Positions 22,911-34,300 are shown, counted from the stretch's first letter. The stretch: 64,000 nucleotides of DNA from Blumeriella jaapii (GCA_009599575.1 VWND01000005.1:1612001-1676000), one strand, 5' to 3'. Program-made: numbers and translations. The notes: generated by a model not told the origin, from the letters alone.

Positions 22911-25901
22911 ATGATGACAGAAAGGCCTCTCTCCATCACCACGCAGATCGCGACCCCGATTCCCCCGGCCCCGGCCCAGCCCACGGCCACGGCGACGGCG
23001 ACGGCGGCGGCGGCGGCGCCCATCTCGACGAGCGAGGCGCGTCCCGTCCGGGACTCCGCCGCCGACGAGGAACCCTACACCATCAAGTGCATCTGCGATT
23101 TCTCCGACGACGACGGCAACACCATCTACTGCGAGACCTGCGACACCTGGCAGCACATCGAGTGCTTCTACCCGGGCCAGGTCGACGACGCGTCCAAGGA
23201 GGAGTTTGATCACTCCTGCGCCGACTGCAAACCGCGCCCGGGACTGCTGGATCGGCGCCTGGCGACCGAGCGGCAGCGACACCAGCGCCAGAACAAAGCC
23301 GTCGACAGCCCGGACAAGAAGACCAAGCGGCCCCCGTCCAAGAGTCACAAGAAGAAGGCGAAGCCGGCCGATCTGCAGGTCAATGGCCACCACGAGGCCG
23401 ACCATCACAAGCATGGCAGCCCGCCGCCGGCCCAGCCGAAGAAGGCGAAGGGCCACCGGCCGCATCAATCCGTCAGCTCGCAGCCGGTGAAACGCAGTCC
23501 CCCCATCACGGCGCGACCGCAGCACGCGCATGCGCATCCTCCCAGTCCGGCACACACCCCGCCCGACCTCCCGACCAACTTTCCCGTGTACGGCTATTCC
23601 GAGCGGTTCCTGCAGCTCTACGACAACGACGACGCGATACCCATCACCACGACCAACTCGTTTGCCAACCTCTCCGTCTCCAACTCGATGGGCCTGTGGC
23701 TCAGCGACGCGGCCAAGATGCACGAGGACACGGGCATCCGGAAGGAGGATGTCTTTGACTATCTGAAAGTGCCCGTCGATTCCTTGCGATGGCCCGAACT
23801 GCGCGTCGAGCGGAGACAAGAGACGGACCGCGGAGTGACCTTTACCCGAAAATGCCTGGTCAATGTCGCCCACATCACCGGAACCCTCCCGATCGGCGAG
23901 CTCAATGGCGTCGTCGGAACCCAGAACGATTACTGCAATGACGTGGAGAATCGCTGGACCGACATGGCCCACCCCCGACCCTTCGTATTCTTCATCCCTC
24001 ACCTTCCTCTCTATATAGATACCCGCACCGAAGGCTCCATGTGCCGGTACGTGCGGCGGAGCTGTCGCCCCAACACGGATCTGGGCATCTTCATCGCGCA
24101 ACGATCCGAGTACCACTTTTGGTTGACGCCCGATCGGCCGCTCGCCGCGAACGAAGAGGTCACGATGCCGTGGGAGTTCAAGTTTCCCGCGCAGCTGAGT
24201 GCGCGCTTGTACCGCCTGCTGAACCTGAGTGACGACGACGGCGGACCGCCCGATGGCATCGATACCACGGACGATGAGTACGACCTGCTCCGGCCGCTGA
24301 TCCACACGGTCCTTTCGGATCACGGGGGGTGCGCATGCAATCTGGGTAACGATTGCGCATTCGCGCGCTTTCACCGCGCCTATCAAGCCCGACAGCAGGC
24401 TTTGCAATTGCACGCTGTGAAGTCGCGAAAGGGTCGAAAGCCGAAGCAGAGCCATGTGTCGCCCACCAGCACCGGCCATGCCACCAACAGCCGCGACGCG
24501 AGTGAGGGGCAAGACGAAGAGGATAACCGGTCGGCTGCCGGCTCCGTCCGCAGCAAGCCTCGCAGCAGAGACTTGACACCGTCGCGCGGTAGCGGGGGCG
24601 AACCGAGCGGCATCCTCACGGAGCACTCTGAACGAGAAAAGAGAAAACTAGCCGCGCTCGAAGATTCGTTCCGCAAGATGGAGCAGGGACAACCACCGAG
24701 GAAGAAGAAGCGCGCCTCCGAGGGATCTGCTCCCCCCGCCGCCGGCGGCCAGCCCGGGGCGAAGCCACGACAGCGCTCTGCCGTGCCGCGTCGCGCATCG
24801 GTCTCGCAAGCTGCTGGTCCCGCCGTCAATGGGTCGAAATCGCGGCAGTATGCCGATGCCAGCACGGCGTCGCGGAGGGAGTCTGGTTCGCCATCTAGCG
24901 TCGTCTCCCCATCCGGGACGCGACGCTCTCCTGACGGCCTTCCATCTCTGCCATACCGCTCGCGCCACAGCTCCGCACAACCCAAACCTGCCTACGTGGA
25001 TGCGTCCATGCAGACGGACGAGGTCGAAAACGCCTGGTGGAACGACCCGAAGCCGACGCCGAAGCGGAGAATTGTCTCTCTCGCCCTGAAGTTACTCAAG
25101 AACCGACAGCAGATCAGGAGGCAGCAATCGGCACACGCTCTACGACGACAAGCTTCGACCAATAGCGCCGAGGGCGAGGAGGATGGCCCCTTGCCCATCA
25201 TGCCCATGGACGTGGATCCACCCAGCCACGCAGACCGTCACACCCACTCGCCGTCGGATGCCAAGGACGATCGAAACCCCAGCGTGGCCTCGCCGCAGTC
25301 CTCGGCGGATGCTTCGACTCCCGTCGATGTGGCCATGCCCGACGCGCCGACGGTTCCTGATGCTGCTGTTCCGAAACCTCCTCCGCCTACATGGCCAACG
25401 CCGACGAGCGAGTCCCATCCTCCTCACAAGCTGCCTCGCCTGAAGATGCCCTCCGCGCCCCTTCTCTCGCCTTCGACCGGATCGACCCCGATCGTCGAGA
25501 CTCCCACCAAGACTCCCGCTTCCCTGAAATCGCCGTTCCCACCCACTCCGACCTTCTCTTCCGCGCCTGCCAACGGCATCACACCCAGCCCCGTCAAGCC
25601 GGAAAGAAAGAAGCTCAGCTTAAGTGACTACGCGGCCAAGAGGAAGAAAACGAATGCGATGAACGCCGAGAGGACCGCCCTCGAGCACAGTCCGACGATG
25701 GCACCGGCGGTCCTCAAGCCCTCTCTCTCAACCATCGAGGAGGCCAAGGCGCAAGGCGGTCCGGAGGGATCCGCCTTTGCGGAATCTCCTTTGATGGTGG
25801 CGGCAATCCCGAACCCTTTAGCGATGGCAGGCTCACCTGCGGGCCCTTCTTCTCTGAAGGACCCCGCCACGACATCAGAAAAGCCTAACGGCACGTTGTA
25901 A
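22911..25901 (+). CDS. SET3: PHD finger and SET domain protein, Set3/UpSET type
   Basis: Set3-type proteins are subunits of a histone deacetylase complex (Set3C), with the PHD finger binding methylated H3K4. A single exon encodes 996 residues. A PHD finger spans about residues 58-108 (CICDFSDDDGNTIYCETCDTW, then QHIECFYPG, then CADCK). A SET domain spans about 300-430: TFTRKCLVNVAHITGTLPIG, then SCRPNTDLGIF at 384-394 and EEVTMPWEFKFP. The remainder is basic and disordered with Ser/Pro-rich stretches, and the extreme C terminus is low complexity. The canonical NHxCxPN reads RRSCRPN here and the ELTxxY tyrosine is absent, as expected for this divergent SET class, so methyltransferase activity is doubtful. 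Start is the first ATG after a stop-bounded leader. Confidence 0.9.
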   Translation: MMTERPLSITTQIATPIPPAPAQPTATATATAAAAAPISTSEARPVRDSAADEEPYTIKCICDFSDDDGNTIYCETCDTWQHIECFYPGQVDDASKEEFDHSCADCKPRPGLLDRRLATERQRHQRQNKAVDSPDKKTKRPPSKSHKKKAKPADLQVNGHHEADHHKHGSPPPAQPKKAKGHRPHQSVSSQPVKRSPPITARPQHAHAHPPSPAHTPPDLPTNFPVYGYSERFLQLYDNDDAIPITTTNSFANLSVSNSMGLWLSDAAKMHEDTGIRKEDVFDYLKVPVDSLRWPELRVERRQETDRGVTFTRKCLVNVAHITGTLPIGELNGVVGTQNDYCNDVENRWTDMAHPRPFVFFIPHLPLYIDTRTEGSMCRYVRRSCRPNTDLGIFIAQRSEYHFWLTPDRPLAANEEVTMPWEFKFPAQLSARLYRLLNLSDDDGGPPDGIDTTDDEYDLLRPLIHTVLSDHGGCACNLGNDCAFARFHRAYQARQQALQLHAVKSRKGRKPKQSHVSPTSTGHATNSRDASEGQDEEDNRSAAGSVRSKPRSRDLTPSRGSGGEPSGILTEHSEREKRKLAALEDSFRKMEQGQPPRKKKRASEGSAPPAAGGQPGAKPRQRSAVPRRASVSQAAGPAVNGSKSRQYADASTASRRESGSPSSVVSPSGTRRSPDGLPSLPYRSRHSSAQPKPAYVDASMQTDEVENAWWNDPKPTPKRRIVSLALKLLKNRQQIRRQQSAHALRRQASTNSAEGEEDGPLPIMPMDVDPPSHADRHTHSPSDAKDDRNPSVASPQSSADASTPVDVAMPDAPTVPDAAVPKPPPPTWPTPTSESHPPHKLPRLKMPSAPLLSPSTGSTPIVETPTKTPASLKSPFPPTPTFSSAPANGITPSPVKPERKKLSLSDYAAKRKKTNAMNAERTALEHSPTMAPAVLKPSLSTIEEAKAQGGPEGSAFAESPLMVAAIPNPLAMAGSPAGPSSLKDPATTSEKPNGTL

Positions 25902-27043
25902 CGGTACCTCGACTTGCACCCTATCAGCGCTTTTAATGCTGCTACGCCGCTGCGGCGTTCTCCTTCTCCTTTTTCTTCTTTTTTCCTTCTTTTTCTCCGT
26001 AGGGTCTGAGCGATTGCGTTCTTTGGGATTCTGGGTTTCGGCCGGGCTGATCTGGCTCGGCTTTGGTCTGGCTTTTAAAATAGACCAGGACTGGGATATG
26101 GGCGGTCTTTGTTAAAAATGGGGGCTCTGGAATAGCTCTGGCGTACTCGGACTTGGCTTGACTTGAGTTGACCGTAGGGGGGCGGCATTCGTGGCGGCAT
26201 TCGTCTTTGCGTGTTGGCTGGTTGGTCCCTTGCGGGGGAGCCGCGGCCCCATCCCCCGCATTTGTTTTCTCTCCTCTGGGGAACATGAGAGCCGGGTGTG
26301 GATGGAATAGATGGATGAATGGATGTATGGATGGGATGGATGTATGACATGACGGGAGGGGGTGGCACAGGAAATGGGAAAGGAAAGAAGAAGGGCACGA
26401 CGGGGGGGGGCGGACGGGCGGGTGGGTGGAGAACCGCCCCCCCCCCTCTCCCCCTTCTTCTCTCTTTTTTGCCGGCAGCCCCCGCGTTGTTGTAACTGTA
26501 GCTGCTACTGCTGTTGATGATGAGTAAAGAAGCCTCCACGGCACCATGTCCACGTTCCAAACCAGGTTTTCCTTTTCCGGGGGTGTGAGCACGGGAGTGA
26601 AGGTGAGGTGAGGTGAGGTGAGGTGAGGTGAGGTGAAGTGAGGTGAGGTGAGATCAGGTGAAGTCCAGTGCGAAAGTCAAGAGTTGGATTCCCTTTGAAG
26701 AAAAGGAAGCTGGGGGGGGGGGGGGGGGGCGGGGGCAAGTGTTTGTCTATACGTGTGTGAGTATGTCCGTGTGAGTATATCTGTGTGAGTACATCCGTGT
26801 TGATGCTTAACATGAGGTTATATGTGTGACAATACTCTACGGATTCATATATACTGTATATATAAATGTGTATGTATGTATGTATATATGTATGTATGTA
26901 TATATATATCTTTACATATTATACTGTACTGTATATCGTTGCGCAGATACATACGCATATGTATTCGCACACTGTGCTGTACGGTGCTGTACGGTGCTGT
27001 ATTTGTATATACATCTTATGTATATATAGATATATATATATAG

Positions 27044-27182
27044 GAATGAACGAATGAACGAATGAATGAATGAACGAATGAACGAATGAACGAATGAACG
27101 AATGAACGAATGAACGAATGAACGAATGAAACGAATGAACGAATGAACGAATGAACGAATGAACGAATGAACGAACGAACGT
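27044..27182. repeat. Tandem GAATGAAC array, about 17 copies
   Basis: An 8-bp unit is repeated with a few one-base changes (one copy has an extra A near 27128). Confidence 0.9.
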
Positions 27183-27226
27183 TCATTTATTTATTTTGTT
27201 TTCAGCTTACGCGAAATAATACCTCC

Positions 27227-27455
27227 TTCCTCTCCTCTCCTCTCCTCTCCTCTCCTCTCCTCTCCTCTCCTCTCCTCTCCTCTCCTCTCCTCTCCTCTCC
27301 TCTCCTCTCCTCTCCTCTCCTCTCCTCTCCTCTCCTCTCCTCTCCTCTCCTCTCCTCTCCTCTCCTCTCCTCTCCTCTCCTCTCCTCTCTCCTCTCCTCT
27401 CCTCTCCTCTCCTCTCTCTCCTCTCCTCTCCTCTCCTTTCCTCTCCTCTCCTTCC
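27227..27455. repeat. Tandem CTCCT (TCTCC) array, about 44 copies
   Basis: A nearly pure pentanucleotide array with perfect purine/pyrimidine strand asymmetry. A few unit-length slips occur after 27380. Confidence 0.92.
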
Positions 27456-28033
27456 AACCACTGCTCGGCGAGGAGGGAAGGTTAGGCGAGGGGAGAGGAG
27501 CAAAGGCGAGCAGGAGAAGAGGGGAGCAGCAGGTTCCGTACCTTAGGTGGTTTGCTTGGACTACATATTGTGTGTATTGTACTACTCTGTGTAAGGTACT
27601 GTACTGTGCTGTGTGTAAGTGGGAAAGGAGGAAAGTAGAAAGCAGGAAGGAGGAAATAGGAAAGGAGGAGTGGGGTTTCTGCTAAGTTCTTTCTATGGTT
27701 GTGTGGTTGTATGGTTGTATGGTTGTGTGGTTGCATGGCTGTGTGTACATACTCGCGTTTGCCAGTCGTTCGTTCGCTTGGTTTCCTATATGCTTGCTTT
27801 TTATGTTTACGTTTATGTTTAGTGTATTTCTACGTTTATATCTAGTGTATTTCTATGTTTATGTCTAGTGTGGTTAATACAGATATTGTACCGAGGATCA
27901 GAGATTGGGTGCGGCTCAGATATACATACACATGACGAGACGACGTCCTTGTTTTCTAACCCACCTTCCAACACCGACATCTACCTCGGTGCCAGGGTCC
28001 CATGTCCCTCGCTATCCCCCCCTCCCATCTCGC

Positions 28034-29768
28034 TCATCCCCTCACCAAATTATCGCTCTCGAAAACCAGCAGTGCGAAGTTGTGCCTCACGAAAAGCCCC
28101 AACAGCCCGACGACAGCCTGCATGGCAGTGATCTCGAGCGCGAGCCGGTCCTCGCGCCGCGGCCCCCACCACACGAGCCACAGGTTCAGGATGGTGAAGT
28201 TTGTGCTCTCCGTGATGCGGCTCAGTTCACCGTCCCGGCCCTCGCTCCAGCTGACTCTCAGCAAGCGGAGGCGGTGCAGGAGGGTGAGGACGGAGGTCTG
28301 GAGGGCGTTGGGCGGACGGGACCACTCCGTGACGGAGGCTTCCATCAGGTCCGAGCGGGCGTTGAAGCGCGGCAGACGGTGGCGCGGGCAAGGGATGAGG
28401 CGGAAGAGCTGCGGCGCCGAGTAGAGGAAGTTGAAAATCTGCGGCACGAAGAGGAGTAGCAGCGTCTTGGAGAAGTGGCCCAGGATGCCGACGACGGCGA
28501 AGACCATGCCGGCGAAGTAGCAGTACGTGTCGCCAACGAAGACGCGGCTCGGGTACCAGTTGTGGCAGAGCAGCGCCAGCGACACGCCCATGAACGGCAG
28601 CAGCAGGAAGAGCGAGAAGAGGTGCGAGTCCGTGGCCGGGTGCACAGGCGGTGGCTGGCTCGGGATCAGGTACGACAGGTCGTTGAGCACGAGCAGGGCC
28701 GCGATGACGAGCGACTGCGAGACCTCGATGCCGTTGATCCCGGCCAGGATATTGATGCTGTTCGGGCAGAAGATGGCGATGGCGAACATGTAGACGTAGT
28801 ACAGAGCGCCGAGGTCGAAGAGCCCGCCCAGATAGGGCCGTAGCGGGATCGGAATCACGATCTTGGTGACGCCAAAGTCGACGAAGTATACGATCAGCAG
28901 CGGGATGGACGCGATGCCCGGGATGAAGAATTTGTGCCGCCAGCGGATGTCGAACAGGTCATCACCGACGCCGAGGAGGCAGACGGATTGCAGGGAGAGG
29001 ATGGCGGAGAGGTAGGATGCTAGCTAAGAGGTGTTAGATTCTCTGGTTGGAGGTTGTGAACAAGTGCGGAGGACAGAGACAAAATGAAATTCATGCGAGA
29101 CTGAGAAGCAATTCGAAAAGTAGGAAATCAAAGGTCGATCGGTACGTTGATTAGACATTACACATACTGTTTGGCAAACTCGACACAGTTTCGCCCTCCA
29201 ACACTCTTTGGACGTGGAATATAGCAACGTAAACCTTTCCGTGCCGAGAAGAATGTCAACATCTAAAGCTTTTCAGATATTGAGCGCTTCCACCGTACAT
29301 TCAAATGAGCGTAGCCCATACCTTGCTGTGTGGAAATCGATGCAAAAACCTCCCCGTCTGCACGACATCCAATTCGAAAACGACATCTCGGTTCCCCCCT
29401 CCCGACGTCGCAGCCACGATATCCTTGTAGAAGGGAAACGGTATAAAGACGATAATGATCAAGAGGTACACCACGGCGCAAACCGCGCCCATGGTCTCCG
29501 GGATCTCCTTCTTGTGCACCTTGGACATGTCCTTCCCCTTCAACCCGGCCTTGAGGAACGTCGGGCCCAGCCACCTGATCATCGCGTACGAAGCGGCGAA
29601 TGCAATCCCGCTGAAAGCCAGAGAAGCCACGAGCGGCTCGCCATCGCCGCGGAAGGTGTTCGAGATGATGCCGACGCAGGCGAGCGACAGCGAGAGCAGG
29701 CTGAGGCTTTCGGTGGAGGAGAGGTCGGAGGCGACGGAGGAGGCCATGGCCGGTGGCCGGATCGCCAT
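28034..29768 (-). CDS. ALG7: UDP-GlcNAc:dolichyl-phosphate GlcNAc-1-phosphotransferase
   Basis: Alg7 transfers GlcNAc-1-phosphate to dolichyl phosphate, the first step of N-glycan precursor assembly on the cytosolic face of the ER. Two exons, 29768-29322 and 29023-28034, with donor GTATGG and frame preserved, give about 478 residues. Many hydrophobic helices are present. Hallmarks are KDMSKVHKKEIPETMG (substrate loop), CLLGVGDDLFDIRWRHK (metal-binding aspartates), FCPNSINILAGINGIEVSQS and LCHNWYPSRVFVGDTYCYFAG. The C-terminal block RHRLPRFN is also family-like. A second in-frame ATG lies seven codons downstream. The gene converges on the Set3-like gene. Confidence 0.96.
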
Positions 29769-30454
29769 GCTGGTGGACGGGGAGGAGGACCAGGAGAAGG
29801 GAGCGAACGTAAGTGGAGATTCGACCTGCGATTATGTGTTGTTCATGGCGACGAGAGAGAAGACGCGCGAGGCTGAGGAACCTGAGGTGAAGGGGTGAAG
29901 TGAAGATGCCACATTTAAAAATAAACATGACAAGCTCCGGATTACGACGTACCCGGTAAGTAAGCACTTTAGAGCCTCGCCTACGACCGAATTACACCTT
30001 ACGGTATTCTAAGTTAAGCTCGATCCGGCTAGTCCGGATCGAGTACTCAGCCCATGGGGTTGAGAGCAGTTGCCGACGGGAAGAGGCCCGACGGCCCGAC
30101 GCTCGACGGTCGGTCCGGTAGTCCACAGTTGGCCTAAACAGCCCAAAAGTAAACAAAACAGATCAGGTATGTACTGTACAGTACGATCAAACAAATGTAA
30201 TCGTGTTGTTTTCGGAGCAAATACGCTTACACATCAAGTCAGGATGAGTCGAACGTCTGTACTTCTTAGAAATGACAGCTTTGCATAAGCTGGCTCGGAA
30301 ATAGCACATTTTAATAAGCCACCAATTTTTTCTATTCCTTTTTTTCAGGGAGATGCGAGAACTACCAAACATGGATAGAGTCCTGGATCTGACCCAACTC
30401 CCCCATTGAGAGCGCTGCTCTTGAACCGGTCGTCCTCGACTGACCAGGTCTCCA
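29769..30454. other. Intergenic, edge of the accessory region
   Basis: The 5' flank of ALG7 lies next to 29769. Two direct GATCCGGCTAGTCC/TCCGGATCGAG-like blocks lie near 30015-30040, and a GTACTGTACAGTACGATC palindromic word at 30171-30188. No gene is seen between here and the secreted protein gene. Confidence 0.5.
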
Positions 30455-31217
30455 CTAACCCACGAAGGCTTCCTGGCGGTGTCTGGGGGCCGCTCCATCA
30501 GCCGAGTGACCACGACGTACAACCATTCCAGGGCTTTCCGGCTTTGCCTTGTGGTAGCGATATGCCCACGACCCAGAATGCATCGATTGTCTTGATCTGT
30601 AAGTAGACCCATCCGAACTGTAAGTAGACCTATCCGAACGGAAAGTAGACCCATCCGAACTGGAAATAGACCGATCCGAACTGGAAATAGACCGATCCGA
30701 ACTGGAAGTAGACCCATCCGAACTGGAAGTAGACCGATCCGAACTGGAAGTCGACCGATCCGAACCGAGAGAAGAACCCTCCTTGTCGGGATTCCAACGG
30801 TGTGAGTAATCTGAACCGGACAAAGAACCAGAACCCTTCGAACTAGGATCATCTACCGATTTCACCTTACGACTTTTCTCCTCGGTAGGCACGCAACGGT
30901 GCTCGGAGATATCGGAGGCAAATGCGCAATCGACACCCAACAGTACCTTCTCCGGCCCCATGTCAGGGCAAAAGCAATACGAGAAAAACGAACACGGCTT
31001 ATCACAATAGCCTATGCTATAGCTAAGAAGCGAGAAGTTAGGATTGGCAGATAAGAACAGAGCCGCGATAGGAAGAGACGTACTAGTTGCAACGCATAGC
31101 ACGGCCAGGGCAGTAACGTTTACCCGAGGGGGGCTGCCAAACATCGGCATGGACATCTTTCATCGCTGATACGGTGAGAGCGAGCGCTGCCACGGTGAAG
31201 ATAGATGTGATTCGCAT
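30455..31217 (-). CDS. Secreted six-cysteine protein with C-terminal tandem repeats, effector-like orphan
   Basis: I do not recognise a family. Exon 1 (31217-31124) encodes a signal peptide, MRITSIFTVAALALTVSA, and a short mature start. A 112-nt intron has donor GTAAAC, branch CCTAAC and acceptor ATAG. Exon 2 (31011-30455) continues in frame, giving about 216 residues. Just after the junction are six cysteines, C-x3-C-x5-C-x-C-x13-C-x10-C (YCDKPC, YCFC, VDC, RC). Next comes a charged linker and then eight copies of a seven-residue SDRSTSS-type unit, encoded by a 21-bp repeat. The tail is basic. Without the intron the signal peptide frame stops after MRCN. A TATAAA lies about 120 bp upstream. 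The layout is that of small secreted fungal proteins; function is unknown. Confidence 0.65.
30598..30768 (-). repeat. 21-bp coding tandem repeat, eight copies
   Basis: Units such as AGTAGACCCATCCGAACTGG (plus strand) repeat every 21 bp with single-base variants and keep the frame of the secreted protein. The coded unit alternates SDRSTSS, SDGSTSS and SDRSISS. Divergence between copies is mainly at a few positions. Confidence 0.9.
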
Positions 31218-31338
31218 GATGGCGTTTTTCCCGATCGTGGATATCTGAACCCGAATGAGAGAGGCGAAGAGACCGGTGAAGATTGCCGTGCGGTGCTGAT
31301 CTGGATTCTGTATTGCAACCTCGATGGTGCTCTCCCTC

Positions 31339-31344
31339 TTTATA
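31339..31344 (-). promoter_or_regulatory. TATA box candidate of the secreted protein gene
   Basis: TATAAA on the minus strand (in GGTATAAAGAGG) lies about 120 bp 5' of the ATG at 31217. The distance and context are plausible for a fungal promoter. Confidence 0.4.
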
Positions 31345-34300
31345 CCAAAGACCCGTTTGCAAAGGAGGATTCTGATGGGCAACAACCATGTTCCTTTTTC
31401 CAGCATTCCCATCACATCTAAATCCGTCAAGACCAGCAACGTGAAAAAAAAAAAAAAATCGTCGATCGCGAGCATCGCAACCGGCTTCTGTCCCCGCCCA
31501 CTGCTCCACGTCAAAAGCACGAGAGGTGGGTCCGGAAGGCAGAGCCGTAGGTTAACTAAGAGACTAATTCCTGACCTGCCGAATATGTTCGTGCTGGTGG
31601 GGGATATCTCTATGGATCGATTGAGCCGCCCATCCTGGGGGAGTGAAGGAGGGGCGGGGAAGTGGAAGGAAGGGCGGCTCAGGCCATATAAATCGATTGA
31701 GATATAGCTGGAGATCACGAGGCACGCACACACCTACGAAGTCCTCACTTGTAGGTAATGGAAGCCTGGGGTCATAAACATTCGGAGGCGAGGATGGATC
31801 CGAGGCACCCTGGTGCTCAGTTCCTTGGCACTATATCTTTATCGCACGCCCGAGAGAAGAAAAAAAAAGCATGGCTTGATTTGATACGTTCATTAGGTAC
31901 ATTTGTATCGGTGGATACGATGTCAAAACACAACATCGGAGAGGGCGGGAGCGCTGCAACACATATATCAACTTTCAAGAGAGTCAACAAACCATTGCAG
32001 ATTCTATCACGTGCAAGCAACAGACCAAGATTCTCCACCCAAGAAATGCTCCGGTCAGAATTGGGATCCTTGGGAGCAATATCCTAGATGGTGGTTTCAT
32101 ACATATCGATGTGATCGGCAAATTTTATCCCCCCAGATAAGGTGTTTCCGAGGCGTCTGTTTCACCAGGATTGATGGAGAAAGGCTTCACCTTATCTCCG
32201 AAACATCAGAGAAAAGCCAAGAAGAAAAAACGTAAACGGAAGCTTCATTATCTAAAACTACCGGGGCGGGAGAGTATATATAGCGTGCCGGAAGTGGTCC
32301 GTATTCCATAGATAGACCCACTTGGGGTCACTCCTTCGCAATGAGTTATGCTTAGTACTATTCTGGCAAGCTTAAGCGGCGATGATAAGGTGGACCTGAC
32401 TGTACCCATCTAGTGATATATCTATCTGTCTTGTGACTGGCACGCATTAACCCTTGACACTCAATTCCACGCCTTGCTGCAGTGCGCCGTAGGCGTTACC
32501 GATGAGGAGCTCAAGAGGTGCCAGAAGCGCCTGATTACACTGAGAACTACGTCCAGTACAGTACCGTATCACGCATTGTTTTCCGGCAAGCCCGTCGACA
32601 TCGCCCGTCCCCCAAATTTAGACGAGCACGCTGATTGATGATTACTGCCCGGCCTCTACGCACATGCCGACTGGCGAGATAGTCACCGAGAGCGTGAGTT
32701 GAGAAAGGGAAGTTGGCGAGGTCAGGTCCTAGCTTCTGCCCAAGGACATGAAGCTATTGATCGGGGACCACGCTGATAGCTGATAGTGAAGAGAACGCAA
32801 CGCGGTGCTACTTCTCGCACCAGTAGTGCGGTTGTTGAAAGGTTGCCAACCATTTGACACCCTAGATCAATAGCTAGGAAGCAAGTGTGCTGTCAAGAGA
32901 CAGACCTTTGGCGTCAGGAGAGTGCTTCGCAATTGGTGTTCAAGTCGGCGAGAGCGCCACGACTCGAGTGCTTCCTTCTCGAGAGATCATGCGATTCTAT
33001 CTCCAACAATATTTGACACTCCAGCCAATGGGATGTTCTTATAGCAAAGTAGCTCATGCCTCTGCACTCTACGTTTGCGGGGTCTGTTGTGCAATATCTT
33101 GTCTCTAATCCGAACCTTTCCAACTGCACCGGAGCTTGGTGGAAGTCGAAAACGGTAATAACACCGTGTTATTACAAGCAAGCGTCTTAGCCAGCCGGAA
33201 TTCAACCTGTGGCCCGACAAAGTACTCTAGAAATCAACTTCGGTTTGACTTGATGTACGATTGCTGTAGTTAGCTATACCCTGTTCTATGTTGTATTTAG
33301 CAAATATCTGCGCCTGGTGATTCTTGCTATTCCGCTACGCGTTATTGATTTGCATAAGTACTTTGACGCATAAGTACAATGACCCATGTTGTTGGGAAAA
33401 CGTAAGACACGCTTTAGAAGTTGTTACACCAACACACGTGATAATACCTAGCTAAAGGTATGTTGTAATCAATTAACACCGCGTTGACATAATGTTTATA
33501 TAACATATATTACGATCATCCGCCTCTTATCATTGCCCGGCCCCGCCGGCCACGCCACGCTCGGCTTCAACAGCTTTCACTTTCTTACAGAGCTCCTTCG
33601 AGCAATCGCCGCAGGGCACCTCTCAAACCCCGCGGAGAACCATCCCGCCTGTAGGGGAAGGGCTCAATCAGCGGACACATGCCACACGTTTCTTTACACA
33701 GCGGCTTTCTCGAGGGTTTCGTATATGTAAAAATCTCCCGCTTAGCACACTTCTCCAATGTCCTACGGGAGGCTCGAAGTTGTACTGTTTCACTGGCTCC
33801 TCCACACGTGAAACAATATCATTTTCATCAATACCTCTTTTCGTTCACTACTATCTACCATCATTATCCATTATCAGTACGTATCAGAATCACTATCATT
33901 TACCTAACAATCATTATTATAACTGTCAATTGTCAATTTCGAGCTGGATCAAAATCGAAGAAGAAAAAAACCTTGTTCGTAAGGATTTTTTAAATTGCTC
34001 TCGTAGCCTAACATACATCCATTAGTAACATAACAATTACAGTACTTTGAAGTGACGAAAAAGCAATTTTCGTAAAAACTGTATCCGCTTGTTAAACTTC
34101 GCTCGTGGCTTACAAATTGAATTCAATTGTAGCCACGCATTCATGTGAAATTGACAAGTGTTGTAAAAACGAGAAGAAATCTACACTTGATGCATGTGAT
34201 AAACCAACAATACAAGTTAAAGACGGAAAGAGCAACATGAACATTAAAACGGTAGCTCAAAATGTACCACACAACATAAGCCGATTAAACTGCCCGCGTG

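Larger units (their letters stand above)
25902..28033. repeat. Convergent intergenic region saturated with simple repeats
   Basis: This lies between the stops of the Set3-like and Alg7 genes. It holds GGTGA units (26597-26651), a G run of about 18 (26712-26729), TATG/TATA-rich DNA (26835-27043), GAATGAAC units (27044-27182), CTCCT units (27227-27455), and GGTTGTGTGGTTG and TTTATGTTTA units (27695-27870). Open frames here, including a 172-codon one, simply translate the repeats. No gene is seen. Confidence 0.75.

Noticed and set aside
22632..24626. 664-codon open frame antisense to the Set3-like gene
   Set aside because: It mirrors GC-rich coding DNA of the opposite strand (Arg/Gly/Val-rich translation, no domain), while the plus frame has clear PHD and SET motifs.
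27167..27685. 172-codon frame made of Leu-Ser-Ser-Pro units
   Set aside because: Direct translation of the CTCCT pentanucleotide array, open in several frames on both strands.
29208..29898. Plus-strand frames of 222 and 147 codons
   Set aside because: Antisense to exon 1 of ALG7, which carries the conserved substrate-loop motif.
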